Source of the DNA: Neckera pumila
Taxonomy: Eukaryota > Streptophyta > Bryopsida > Hypnales > Neckeraceae
DNA: 64,000 nt
Direction of reading: 5' to 3'
NCBI GenBank assembly: GCA_963969595.1
Contig: OZ018410.1
Location: forward strand, 22,368,913-22,432,912
The translations under genes were made by a program, and so were the position numbers. This document shows, piece after piece, positions 36,628 to 49,100 of the stretch. Below the pieces are notes generated by a model. The model saw nothing but the letters and a program-made list of their open reading frames with translations, did no database searches and was not told where the DNA came from. The stretch's first letter is position 1. Each line of letters begins with the position of its first letter.

Positions 36628-38433
36628 TTAATTGTAAGAACATACTTCAACTTGACAATTGTCCTTGTTGCTCGGGATTTCATGAACCTTTGAGACGAAG
36701 TTGCTCATAACATGCGAGGCCAGGTTGGCCATGACAAACATATTCTCTCGGCCACTGGAGCTTGGAAGGACGAAGAGGAGGCCGTCTCGAGAAGCCAAGG
36801 TGTTGTGAATAGAGTGTACAGGAACACCGAATCCAAAGTCTAGCTCATAGAAAGGAAAGCAGTTCAGGTAGAAAATCCCCATGGAAGACAAGCCAGGAAA
36901 AGTTGAATCATCGGAGGAAAGATCCGTCTTTCCAGGTTGCAGCACCAGCGGCATAAAATCAACAAGATTCTGGAACCATTCGGTCGTGGTAGAACCAACA
37001 GCAGAATGAACCAGCCTGGCAGTGCATCCAAAGGGGCGGTTCAGAAGTTCACTGACCGTGGTGATGACATTAAGGAGGCTAATTGCGTTGCCGAAGTATC
37101 CTGGTGGCAAGGACAGTTTCTTCCTCCCTTCCACGAGAATGCAAAGGCGAGCTGCAGAACCACGTTGCAGGTTCCGAGCTCGAGCTACGGAGCGCCGTAA
37201 ATGCGTGGAGACACAATCTGCTCTCGACAGTTGCTGCAGCTTACAGATGTCATTCCCTGTGAACTCAAATGTCTATGGTACAATCTTGGCTTGCTTTCCC
37301 ACTTCCGATTTAAAGTCTCCTGAGCTTTTGAGGTTCAAGTTTTTGATGATTTGTGCACCCGGTGAGAGTACCGCCGATGTCTTGAAAAGGTCCCTAGTCG
37401 TAAACTGAGAAGAATCTCCTGGCTTCACAAGCTCACGCCGATGATCAGGAAGCAGGGAAACCTGCAAACCTCGTGCAAGCTCCGACCAGGATTTCATAAA
37501 GTGGAGACCAGCCCGTCCATCCGCCACTGCGTGTGCCCAATTGACCGCCAACGTCATACCTCCACACTTGAAGTGTGTCACCTACAAGATAAAAAATTTG
37601 CTCATGTAAACTCATGCAAGGGACTGTCCTGGAACCTACCTCCTACAGGGAGCAACAATAATAGCAGCTGTTACCTATGCTCATATGACGTAGTTAGTAG
37701 AAATACCCAGCAGGCTCTGAACCAAAGAGGAGGAGGGCATTGCACTGACAAAAGCGACATCTATAGTGAGTGACAAAGTTGGAGTAGGAAAAGCGGTGTG
37801 CTACAAAAGGGACAAAGCTACTCATAGCGTAGCTATTGTTCAAGTGACAAAACCTACGTTAATTTTCGTCTTCTGCTGAGGGACTGTAGTGTGGCAAATG
37901 GAAAGAATGACCAGTTCAATGTTTACCTGAATGACCAGGGCTGGAAGGCCAGTGTCAATCTGAGGAAGAGCAGGGTAATCCCCCAATCCTGCAGCCGCCA
38001 ATCCGGAGAGCACGGGTTGAGGCTGAAAATCGTCGGCTCCGAGATCCGTCAATTCCACATCAACGCTTGCTTCTGTGAACACAGCACCCGCGTCGATACA
38101 ATGGATCTTCGGAGGACCGTCCTTCGCCACTACTCTTCCAGCGAGAGGGTAGAATAACACCAGCGCGTCTGCCAAAGTATCCCGCAAATGTTGCACCACG
38201 TCCAGATTGTGCTCCCCCGTCAGTGCGAACGTGCACAGTATGGGAGTGTAAAATGCTACCCACAAGTAGTCTAAACTCGACAAAGATAACCATTCTTTCT
38301 CGCATGGTGTCGCTGTGGAAGGTTTGATGAAGGAAGTGTGAACATGCTCCAATGACTTCCCCTGCAGTCTGTCTTCTGAGACTATATTACCGTCTGCGTA
38401 ATCTCGAGCGTAATCTTCCGGTTCGGAACTCAT
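36628..38433 (-). CDS. BAHD (HCT-like) acyltransferase; in-frame TAG or an extra 99-nt intron
   Basis: Transfers acyl groups from CoA thioesters to alcohols or amines in plant specialised metabolism; cytosolic as a family. Exon 1 is 38433-37927 (169 codons; MSSEPEDYARDYADGN start). After a 345-bp intron, the next exon starts at 37581. The catalytic HxxxD is HAVADG and the structural DFGWG motif appears as DFGFG. The GYFGNAI motif is also present. At 37275-37273 the frame meets TAG. Two readings: a nonsense mutation, or a 99-nt phase-0 intron 37371-37273 starting GTACTC and ending CCATAG. Removing it joins FKTSA to TFEFTGND and gives 453 aa, typical for BAHD; keeping it gives 486 codons with a stop. 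I favour the intron modestly. Donor and pyrimidine tract are weak. Substrate not assignable. Confidence 0.82.
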
Positions 38434-38552
38434 TTAGGAAGCCTGGAAAGAAAGTCACACAGAACGCTAAGTAGCGAGCGAGCACTTCCCTGAAAAACTA
38501 CTCCGAACGTATCAAACACTGGAAAAGATAATTCAAGACCAAACGACAGGGG

Positions 38553-38561
38553 CTTATATAT
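38553..38561 (-). promoter_or_regulatory. TATA box of the BAHD gene
   Basis: Read on the minus strand, ATATATAAG lies 120-128 bp upstream of the ATG at 38433, a plausible distance for a TATA element with a ~90-nt leader. Confidence 0.5.
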
Positions 38562-39495
38562 TCTAAAATCCTGCAAAGCTGGTTCTCTAGTTGTGTCGAT
38601 GAAAAAATCAATAATTGTGAGTTAAAATTCAAGACCAGACGTTTACGGTATCACCACACTAAATAAATAAATGATACATACGTCGTTGTACATATCCGGA
38701 CAGCCACACATCACCAAAGCAACTATGGCATGACAGAGACCAAGCATCGTACAAATTCAATTTCTAATTCTTCCAGTACATTTTATGGATGTTCTTAAAG
38801 CAGCATGCGCAAAAATCTTCATGTAAAATTCCCAAAGTGTCATTCAATCACAGTAATACATGAGTTCGGGTAATACACACCTTGATTACACTTCAGAAGG
38901 TTGATGTCAGGGAAACAGTCACCGGAATTGATATGTTTCGTGATGGTCAAGTATTGGCTGTTTCACAAGAATATAAAATTGAGACTTCGCTGTATAACAC
39001 CATGACCTTCCTCCGCAACCTAAAATCGAAGAATCATGAATGGAATGGAAGGACCTACGGAAAGTTCATTCGGGCAGATGATCAAATGTGGCTGCAAAGG
39101 ACTGCACGAGACCAGACGAAATATCAAAATCAAAATACCATCCGTCAGATTTTGAAGTGACAGAAGAGGCAGCCATGAATGTCTGGAACTGAAACAGACT
39201 TTGATGTCCCTGATGTCATTAAGTACCGTCAATCAGACCTGGACCGGTAAGTGCTCATGGCCCATATATTCTACGAGTAATACATTGGGTCTCTGTCTAA
39301 TATAAACCTAATTACTCGACAAGGCTCGGCTAGCAAGTCGTCTTCGTCGAGCAGCGTGGCTCTCAGAATTGGCCACAAAAATAGGTTTAAAGGAAATTGG
39401 TCGTTGACTCATACAACTGGCCTAATCTAAGCCGAAATAAGTGTATCGACTCTCTGCACCTTAAAAAGATACTGTGCGTATTCTATTGATATGAC
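38562..39495. other. Spacer between BAHD gene and GTPase pseudogene
   Basis: A plus-strand frame at 38882-39160 and a short continuation from the ATG at 39177 (MSGTETDFDVPDVIKYRQSD) have protein-like composition. No family was recognised, and no splice structure links them convincingly. They could be remains of a gene. Confidence 0.3.
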
Positions 39496-39524
39496 CTTAC
39501 TCCATACCAGCAGTATGGAGTAAG
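39496..39524. repeat. 12-bp perfect stem-loop
   Basis: CTTACTCCATAC and its inverse GTATGGAGTAAG around the 5-nt loop CAGCA. It lies about 160 bp beyond the 3' end of the minus-strand GTPase pseudogene. Confidence 0.7.
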
Positions 39525-39682
39525 AACACAGTACTGTAGTGTATCCAAAAAAGTATCGAGGGAAATGATCTGTCTTCTCCATGACTCCATGAACAGCAGA
39601 GTTCAGCTAAGCTTACTTTCTGGCATAGCTTAAAACATAATGGATAGAGAGCCCAAAACGCAGCGTAACTGGTCGGATGAAC

Positions 39683-42316
39683 CTAGTTGATGCCCTCCAT
39701 TGCGTCCCCATTATTATATTCCGGATCGTCTGCGGTGGATTTTTCTTCAATGTAATCTGTATTGAAGTCGTACTCATCAGATGCTTTTGAATCGTCACTC
39801 AAAGCCGGAGCAGCCTTGGCAGCTTTTTTCTTCAGCTTCTTCTGTGCTCGTTTGGCGTGCGGATTTTGAATGCCTTCTGCATCATAAAGTCTCTCGTTCT
39901 GATTCAATAAGTTCTACCCCGTTTCACAGCTACTTCAGTTGTGTCCATCAGACTGGGACCCTCATCCATATTTTCTCCATCGTCCTCCTGCTCTTCATCA
40001 CTGTTCTCTTTTTCCATGGTCTGTTCTGTATAAATTATTAAGACATCTCTCAGCGCAAGAACAACTTAGAACTTAGAACAACTCGAAGGAAATCTGCTAA
40101 AACTGAAGGCTGCATCAACTTAGAACCAGAAACTATTTGAAAATACAGCACCAAAATATCAGGTACACCAACCACAGTGCAGACTCTGCGTTCAAGGATT
40201 AAGACTGTACCAAAGAATCGTCAGTTGTAAAAGGAGCACTTGACGACACGTGTAGTGTTCGCCAACGAAGGGAGACCAGCAATAACAGGAGTGGCTTCGT
40301 TCTGAAACACTGTCTCCACGTCGAACTCCTTGCCCAAATCTGATACAATTGCTCCAAACTCTGCGTGCTCGTTAACTTCTCGCGCAGGGGCTGTAAAGTA
40401 TGGTATTTTCCCTAAGAGAATTTGTGTCGAATGTTAAAAGACAACAAAATGTGAAAGCTCATATTCATAAAACCACAGGCCCTAAGCACGAGAGCTTAAA
40501 CAATAGTAAAAGGAGAGAAACTAAGTATTGTACACTTTCTCAGAGCACAAGCTTACAGAACAGACCTTCATTGATATCATTCCTACACTAATACATCTCT
40601 CAAGACACATCAAAGAAAATCTCACTCCATTTCTTGGTCCCTGTTTGTAAAGCAGGCTCCAAAGAATATTGTGGTGTTTTTGGTGATCAAATCAGAGTGC
40701 TCCAGGCTCACCTTCATTCCAATCATGAAGTACGATGCGGGCTACTGCTAGACTATCCACCACACCTACTTTCTTCAACTTTCCACGAACCATCGCGACA
40801 TTCATCAAAAACTCCTCCACATCGCTGAAGGTGTTAATCTTGTAAATAGATACCAACTTATCAGCAGGACACAGTATTTCCTGCACTATTGAGATAGATA
40901 AATCATATGTTAGTGAAATGAACATTGATGCTCTCCGAAAATATGTAGAATTACATAAATTTGGTCATTCCAGCAACTCCGAAGTCACACCAGAAGAATG
41001 ACAAACTTTACTCGTTTCTCATAAAAAACTACCAGATCTGACCAACGGTTAAGCGCAATGTCGCTTCGCATCTGTACTAGTTTACCTGGAGTTGCAGGGT
41101 CTGCAAGCTTTTCGATTTTGGTGCAGTTTCGTAATGTGGCAGACGCTTCATTATCGCCTGAAGCTGCGAATACTATTCCAGGGCAGCCAAGTAGCTTTAC
41201 ATTATTATCTAAGTGAATCTCCTGCATCGCCTTGGTAACACCAGGTGTTGAACCCCCATTGGCCACACGTGTTCTCTTTAAACTGTTGATAAGACTATTT
41301 TTTCCAACATTTGGGAACCCTACCACACCGACTGTGATTGCTGTTTTCATCTGTGCAAAAAATTACGCACACAATGAGCACTGACGAGTTCCATGTCTCC
41401 AAACGTATACAAACACACAACCATATTTGTCGAGGACAGAAGACTGGGAGGATTAGCATTTTTGAGAACCGATCTACGTACCTGAAATACATTGTAAATA
41501 CCTTCTGATTTCTCGAGTATTTTTCTTAAAGCTGCAAAAGTATCTCTGCACCAAGGCAGTCGCTGCCTTGCAAAACGTAAACATTCTCCGTGGCCTTAGC
41601 AAATGACTTCCTTCCCAAATTTGATCATTGCTGTGTATTACACTTGAATGCAACTGCTCCGCCACTTCTTTAGGTGAAAGAAAGCACTCACTGACTTAGT
41701 GACCTTTCAAAATTTGCGGGAGAATGGACTAGATATCTGAAGGATTGAAGATGCATTATTTGAGACACTTACCAATCTTGTTAAGAAGAAGAACGATACG
41801 CTTCAGAACCCCTGCTTTGTGAACCATACAACGTCCACACAACGGCTACCAAGAGGATCCCTAGCATCCAACACCTGAATAATAACATTTGATGCTTCCA
41901 CCAACTTCATGAACTCCTTGTAAAAAGCCCTTCTAGAATTCTCTGCAAACAAAATACACGTTCACATTTTAAAAGAAAATATAAACCTAACCCTAAAAGA
42001 TCTCAAATGAATATATCAGAAAATCAATGTGAGTTCTAAACACACGGCGAATCAGACACTTGGCCATGAATGAACCTTAAAAAAAAATTGCACAATGCAC
42101 GCAATTTGAGCCTACCTTACCTTTTTTCACCGCTCTGTTCTGCTCAAAAAGTTCAATGGCGCGAGTAAGCCGGGCTTCCATTGCGGCAACCTGCTCCTCC
42201 TGAAAAGCTTCGGACTCCTTCTTATTCGGCTTGGTGTAAGCTAATTTGTGCGCTTCCTTCGCCTTCTTTTCGCAGTGCAACTTCACTTTCTTCAGAAATT
42301 TGTTTTTTTTCTTCAT
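39683..42316 (-). pseudogene. NSN1: Decayed nucleostemin/GNL3-type (YlqF/Yawg) GTPase
   Basis: Intact members are nucleolar, circularly permuted GTPases (G4-G1-G3 order) needed for large-subunit ribosome maturation. Recognisable pieces: a basic N-terminal exon 42316-42121 (MKKKNKFLKKVKLHCEKKAK); an exon from 41942 with [20 protein letters not shown] and [32 protein letters not shown] and SDCLGAE; the G1 exon 41350-41086; ILCPADKLVSIYKI and MVRGKLKKVG with ARIVLHDWNEG near 40900-40700; and the acidic C-terminus NERLYDAEGIQNPHAKRAQK, ending at 39683. Lesions: a frameshift near 41826 (VLDARDP..VDVV, then [18 protein letters not shown] in another frame); TGA at 41627-41625 and TAA at 41528-41526, in one frame 33 codons apart; P-loop GFPNVGKNS, with N where S/T binds magnesium; and GCPG where DCPG is expected. 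Several independent lesions make sequencing error unlikely. Confidence 0.85.
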
Positions 42317-43107
42317 GGTGACACACTTGGACTTACTCTCTACACCAAATCCAATCCAACGAAATCAAAAAATGGCATGGGCACTAACAAAACCACCGCA
42401 ATTTTCTTCAGAAACAGAAAAAAAGACTACGATAGCAGAGGAATTTTGTTCTCCTTCATCATGGAAATATGCTTACTTTCTGTGCCAATTCGAGTCCTAC
42501 TTTGTCACTACCAGAAAAATACACAACGTTCGAAAATCCTTAATTGTACGGAGTTACCTTAAAATTCCATATTATCACGTAAACTTAAACTGTGACATTA
42601 AAGAAGTATGGGTGAACATACATACAGAGACTCGGATCCAGCAGACGAGAACACGATAATCACGACGACAGTTCAAATACTTTGCCGAAGCTTTCTATGA
42701 TGCCATGGGGTGCATTGCCATTCCTTTCGCATTCGCCAGGGTTTGCAAATTATGTGAAGTCTCTGATTAATTGCTTTGCATCATGCTTTGAACACTAGCT
42801 TCAGTCGATTTTAGAGGATAACATGATCGGCAGAATTTAATGGAAGAGACGGTGTATATATTGGTGGGAGGAATCATCAATCTGTTGTGGTTCAATATCT
42901 TGATTGATCTGTACAACGGCGAATTTCCGTTCAAGAGACGATTTTAAGCATGTTTGATGGATTTTAAGGGATGCGTGGTTGCAGATGAGTTTTGATTTGC
43001 ATGAGTTGGTCCAGTGTTGCGCAAGAAGTGCAAGGTTAGGGTATGCAAGGGCGGTCCGGGGGATGTAGAAGGCCAGCATTGGCGAGGAGTTGAGTTTTTT
43101 TTCTTTA
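42317..43107. promoter_or_regulatory. Divergent spacer between GTPase pseudogene and aconitase
   Basis: 791 bp lie between the two start codons. It should contain the aconitase promoter and leader. No TATA was identified with confidence. Overlapping frames on both strands are not supported. Confidence 0.4.
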
Positions 43108-46100
43108 ATGGAATCAGTTGTCGCCTTGCCCGTGCGCTGTGTGCGGAGGTGCCGTAGGTTGATGTTGGCGGCCAGTTCTTTTTCTTCCATGAGACGATCG
43201 GGAGGACTGGCCACGTTTTCGTCACGCGGCGGTGAATTACTAAGCTCACCGATTCCTTCTGGATGTGGATGCGCCATGATAAGCAGAGCGCATGTGGCAT
43301 TGAGCATCGCTCACCGCTTGCAGCGCGCACTGGCGCCATCGGCATTTTTAGGAACAAGATTTTACAGAAGTCTTTCCTCGGCTTCTCTCTTCAATGACGG
43401 GATACAACAACAAGCAGGGCTAGCCTCGGCGTGGATGTGTCATAAGCGCAGTGCTGGTGCCCCAGCGAGCGGGAATCAAACCAGGAAAATGTCAGGAGGT
43501 AATGTCTTCTTTTCCTTGTTTTATGCAGTTGCTGGCATGCCAATGTTTCTTATGTTGATGAGCTCTAGGGCTTGGGATCACCTGTTCAAGATATTGAGTC
43601 CATTCCGTTGGTTCGGACAATGTGCTTCACATTTGACAAGAATTGCGTTCTACGTCTAGGTCCGTCGCCTTCTTTGTATCATGATCGTCATATTATTTAA
43701 ATGGCGAAATTTCAAGTAATTGGCTGTTTTCCAGTCGCCCGTCTGGAACTTCAGATCTATACCAGTCCTAGCTTTGACAGCACTGTGCACTTGAATGTCA
43801 CAAATTTGGCGCTCTGAAACACGTCAATTTAACGAATTGACCATCACCTTTATAGGGCGTCGTCATTTTGAAAGACCTCGTGCTGTGAACTCCGGTGCCT
43901 GTGGCGGTCTGTCTAGTTAGTTTGGAGGAAACATCTTTTCGAATTTTTTGTAATTTCCAAATGGTTTATCTCACATTCTCTGGTTGGAGAATCCGTGTGC
44001 TCATTGCTTCTTCTTCGTTGTGAACACTGAAAAGGAATATGAAGGTGATTCGCACAGCCATTAATAGCAGTGTCTGGTGTTTGCAGGAAAGAATCCTTTC
44101 AACAATCTTGTGACAGACTTGGCAGGTTCAAAAGCCAAATACTATAGCCTCGTGAAATTTGGAGACAAAAGAATAGGTCAGTACTTGATAACCCACTCTG
44201 GATGAGATTTCTTGGGAAGTAGCTTAGAGGTGACAAGCGTCGTGGTTTTTCAAGTTTCAGGTCGCATAATTGGGGTTTGTCCCACAACTTCAGGAATATC
44301 AGCTGCCAATATTCATTCCAAGTCAACATCTTTTTGGTTGAATTCTGCGCATCTCTTCACTTCTTGCTGCGGTTCTTGAAATGATGCTTCATACTATTCA
44401 CCTTTTCCTTATTTTGCTCTTTCTCCACGCAGATACTTTGCCGTACTCGATAAGGATTCTCTTGGAGTCTGCAATTCGCAACTGCGACGGTTTTCAGGTC
44501 ATGAAGGAGGATGTGGACAAAATAGTTGACTGGGAGAAAACATCTCCAAAGCAAGTGGAAATACCGTTTAAGCCTGCCAGGGTGATTCTACAGGTCTGCA
44601 GATATTCTGGCTGATCATCTACTCTTGTATTTACTGGTCAATTTTGTGTGATTGAGCAGGGTACTGATAACTCTGGGAAATTCAGTGTTCATCGTCATGG
44701 TCGACATTTTCTATTGCGAGTTCCACATTTAAGAGAGCTTTCAATGCTCATCATTTTTAATATTTACTTAAATATCGACACTTTGTGATTTGAGTTATTC
44801 TACCCTGAAGTGAATGCATACATATCGTGATTATCATAACATCTCTGTCAAAGTACGATATTGATACACTGTCGGGTGATGTATTATCAGGACTTCACAG
44901 GGGTACCGTGCATTGTTGATCTAGCAGCAATGCGGGATGCGATTAAACGTTTAGGTGGTGACCCGAACAAAATTAATCCTCTGGTAAGTGTAATCCTCAG
45001 GTTTCCAAATTCGTTCCAAAGTTGACGTTTTGTTAATCATCAGTATTGCGCTGGACTGAAAGTGGTCCCTCCAGAGATGTTGAAAGTGAGGTACATGCAG
45101 TTATTTATGGTTATGAAGAAAGATTGAGGAACTCAGTCTCATCAGAATCTTAACTTGTTCACCTGTTTAGCATCCTTGGCATGCATTCCAGCAAAATTTA
45201 TGTTTTCAGAAAGTTATTATTGCAATTACTCTTCTGCATCACACACCCCAAGTGCGCCTGCGAAGAAACTCACTAGTTAATGAGGTGCAGGTGCCAGTGG
45301 ACTTGGTGATCGATCATTCGGTGCAGGTTGATGTTGCCCGCTCTGCAAATGCACTGCAGTCGAACATGGAATTTGAGTTCAATCGTAACAAAGAACGTTT
45401 CGCTTTCTTAAAATGGGGATCGATCGCTTTCAAGAACATGCTTGTAGTTCCCCCCGGGTCTGGTATCGTCCATCAGGTTGGATTCTGATAATCATGTCCA
45501 AAGAGTCTGAAGATTCATAATTTTCAAACTACCAGCATGAATCTGCCATGTTGGTACTTTCTACATTTAAGAAACAGGTAAAAATTGAATCTGCTTTTTC
45601 ATGTAGCGTGAGCTTTGGACACGTTTTTCCATTCTTTTCTTTGTTGGAGCAATCGAAATTAGTTCCTTTTAACACTAGTACTGAACAACCTTCTCTTGAA
45701 ATGCTTGCAGGTGAATCTCGAGTATCTTGGTAGAGTTGTCTTTAACAGTGGGGGGTATCTATACCCTGACAGTCTCGTGGGAACAGATTCTCATACCACG
45801 ATGATTGACGGTCTCGGTGTTGCTGGTTGGGGTGTTGGAGGCATCGAAGCTGAAGCAGTGATGCTTGGTCAGGTACGACCCTTCCTTCAATTTGGTGCGT
45901 ATTCTGAGTGCGACAATGCGCAATACAGTCACTGTTACGCATTATTAATTAGAGATCATTGCGGGGTAAGATATTTCCTTTCGCAATGCACCTGCTCCAC
46001 ATCTATGAGTAAATTGTTGACATTTACGGTCTGGAATCTGCTGCAGCCAATGAGCATGGTTTTGCCATTAGTGGTAGGCTTTAAGTTAACCGGCAAGATG

Positions 46101-49100
46101 AAAAATGGAGTCACAGCCACAGATCTGGTGCTGACAGTAACTCAGATGCTGCGGAAGCACGGGGTTGTTGGAAAATTCGTGGAATTTTATGGTTAGTAGC
46201 GATAGCTTCACTATTCTTTAACAAATAATGGAAACGAAAACTCTTCTGTTCACAATGCCTGTGCATGACACGTTTGTTGGATGATTTTGATTGCAAGTGA
46301 CAAATTTTCTGGTTAGATAAATAATTTCTCGATCACCTGCTGCTTGCGTGCAGGTAAAGGTATGGCAGAGTTGTCATTGGCTGACCGGGCGACAATTGCA
46401 AACATGGCTCCTGAGTACGGAGCCACTATGGGATTTTTCCCTGTTGACAAAGTCACACTCGAATACTTGAGGTTGACTGGTCGTGATGATAAGAGAGTAT
46501 GTTATCGTTTTCATCTGCGTCAATATGTTATCATTTCATTTTGTGTATAGAGGATACTGATCGTTTAGATTTGGAGAATAATTCAAGTGGTTCTAAAGCC
46601 AAGATCCTAGACGACGTAAGTTTAAGTGCTTGTTAATGTATATTTATTTGCAAAATTTCACCGGAGCACCTACGTTTGCGCATGCACTTCTGCTTCATTT
46701 TGAAATGATCGTGCTTCCAATGACGGACCTTCTGCTCGATTACTTATATTTCTACCTTACAATCAACAGGTGAAGGAGATTGAAGGATACTTGCGGGCAA
46801 ATAACATGTTTATTGACCACAGCAAGGTACCAATTGCAAAGCGTGCGCTCTTTTAATTTGCGTGCATTCGTCGAAACCTACAGAAATAATTATCCTCATC
46901 ATGCTTTAGATCGTGCACCAGTCTCAACGAAGTCATTCCTACGAGAGATGAAAAGTCATTTGTCATTATAATTATTATGCTGTTTTATATGCTTTTCATA
47001 GTAATTCATTGAGTATTTTGGTGTTTAGCCTCAAAAAGACAATAAATACTCATCGTATTTGGAGTTGGATCTGAACACTGTTGAAGCATGCATTTCTGGG
47101 CCTAAGCGGTACGTGTTTTATCAAGATAAAGGCTAATAAACAGTCCTGCAGAATTCATCTACAGGAGTCCCACGGATTTGAAGTTGTTGCTTTCCGACTT
47201 CAGGAAGTCTCGAAGTCTATCTAACCATAGTATTTACCTTGCAGCCCTCACGACAGAGTTAATATTAAAGACATGAAGAAGGATTGGCAAGATTGTTTGA
47301 ACAACAAGGTTGGATTCAAGGTGACTATCGCAAACAAAACCAGCAGCTTCTTCCTTTCCAAGCAAGTCGTTTTGCCAATTTCTGAAGCTCTGCTCTTCAA
47401 GAAACATTTAACTGTCGAGTAATGATTCCCTGGAAGAAATTCTGTTTAATACTAATGCTTTCAATTTTATTGCCATCCAGGGATTTGCAATTCCTAAAGA
47501 TAAACAGAATAAGGTAGCAAAATTCACCTTTGAAGGCAAGCCGGCAGAATTGAGACACGGCAGTGTGGTCATTGCTGCAATTACAAGTTGTACTAATACG
47601 TCCAACCCTAGTGTAATGCTGGGGGCTGGGCTTGTAGCCAAAAAGGCATCTGAGCAGGGATTGACGGTCAGTTCTCTTGCGAAATTGAAATATTTTATTA
47701 GAAGAATGTCAGGACACTATGAACACCGATGCTGCTCCAGAAATCTCCATTTAGAATATCATTCGTCCTTCTCATGCAGTGACATTTTTTGCCGAGTATT
47801 GCTGATATGCATTCTGACTGACAGGTGAAGCCTTGGGTGAAAACCAGTTTAGCACCGGGCTCTGGAGTGGTAACCCTGTACCTAGCAAAAAGGTAACTTC
47901 GCACCCACTAGGTTTCTCCAGACACTTCGGAGCAAACTCTTCGATCAGCGCCTTTTGTCTCTTGATTTCCTCGTCATTTACAGCCTTAGTTCAATCATGA
48001 CAAGTGTAAGTTTTCTTGTATCATTGCTTCTTTTCCATTAAAAGCCCTGTTTCGTTCTGCATTTTCTGAACTGGATGAATCTTATCAGTTACCTAAGCAA
48101 TCCACGTGATGCCACTCTTGTAGTGATGTACTTGTGGATATTGACGCAGTGGTCTAACGAAGTACATGGACGAACAAGGGTTTAGTTTAGTGGGTTATGG
48201 CTGCACCACGTGCATAGGCAATTCTGGCGAGCTTCATGAAGATGTTTCCAAGACGATTTCAGAAAATGGTAACTTTTCCAACCATTCTGGAAATGCACGT
48301 AAAATAGATATAAGGTAACTGACCTTAAATCGCACAGTTAAGCAATTCAGCATGATTCAGCATGGTTTTCACTATTATATTGAGTTTTTTTTTGTGGGGT
48401 CCCATTGGTAGTCAAAAGGGGATTCTCTTAGATGCATTTTTTGGACACCGTGTGAATAAACTACGAATTTCCAAAGTGCTGAGAATAGGTGTACCCAAAA
48501 GCGATCATAGAGTCATATGAATAGTGGGAGTATATTTTAGGCAAGAATATCCACTGTGCGATTTTAGGAAGCGTGCGATTTTAGGTGCAGTTACCTTAAG
48601 AATACGTGAATGAAATGGCATGGACCATCTGTGTTTTGAATTATTCAGCTTGCAGATCTTACTGGCGGCAGTTGTAATGGAAAATTATGAGCAGTTTGTA
48701 CCTGCTGGTGTAGTCAGTGCAGGGTAACCAAATTTGTTTTGAGTTGTTTGTAGACATTGTGGCGGCAGCAGTACTCTCGGGAAATCGAAACTTTGAGGGT
48801 CGAGTGCATCCCTTGACGCGTGCCAATTATCTGGCATCACCCCCTCTGGTGGTTGCTTATGCATTAGCTGGAACGGTAGGTGGCAGTCATAATCAATTTT
48901 GCTGCAGTTCCATCTCTAATAATTTCGATAATCCTCACGTAGATCTTAGCTTGATTGACAGAGTACAGATCTGTAACGATCATTTTGTTATCTTCGGGCT
49001 TCTTCCATCAGGTGAATATTGACTTTGCTAAGGAGCCTATTGGAAAAGGAAAAGGCGGAAAGGATGTATTTCTGAAGGACATCTGGCCTTCAAATGACGA

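Noticed and set aside
42246..42659. 137-codon plus-strand frame at the GTPase pseudogene 5' end
   Set aside because: Antisense to the basic first exon of the nucleostemin-like gene; no independent support.
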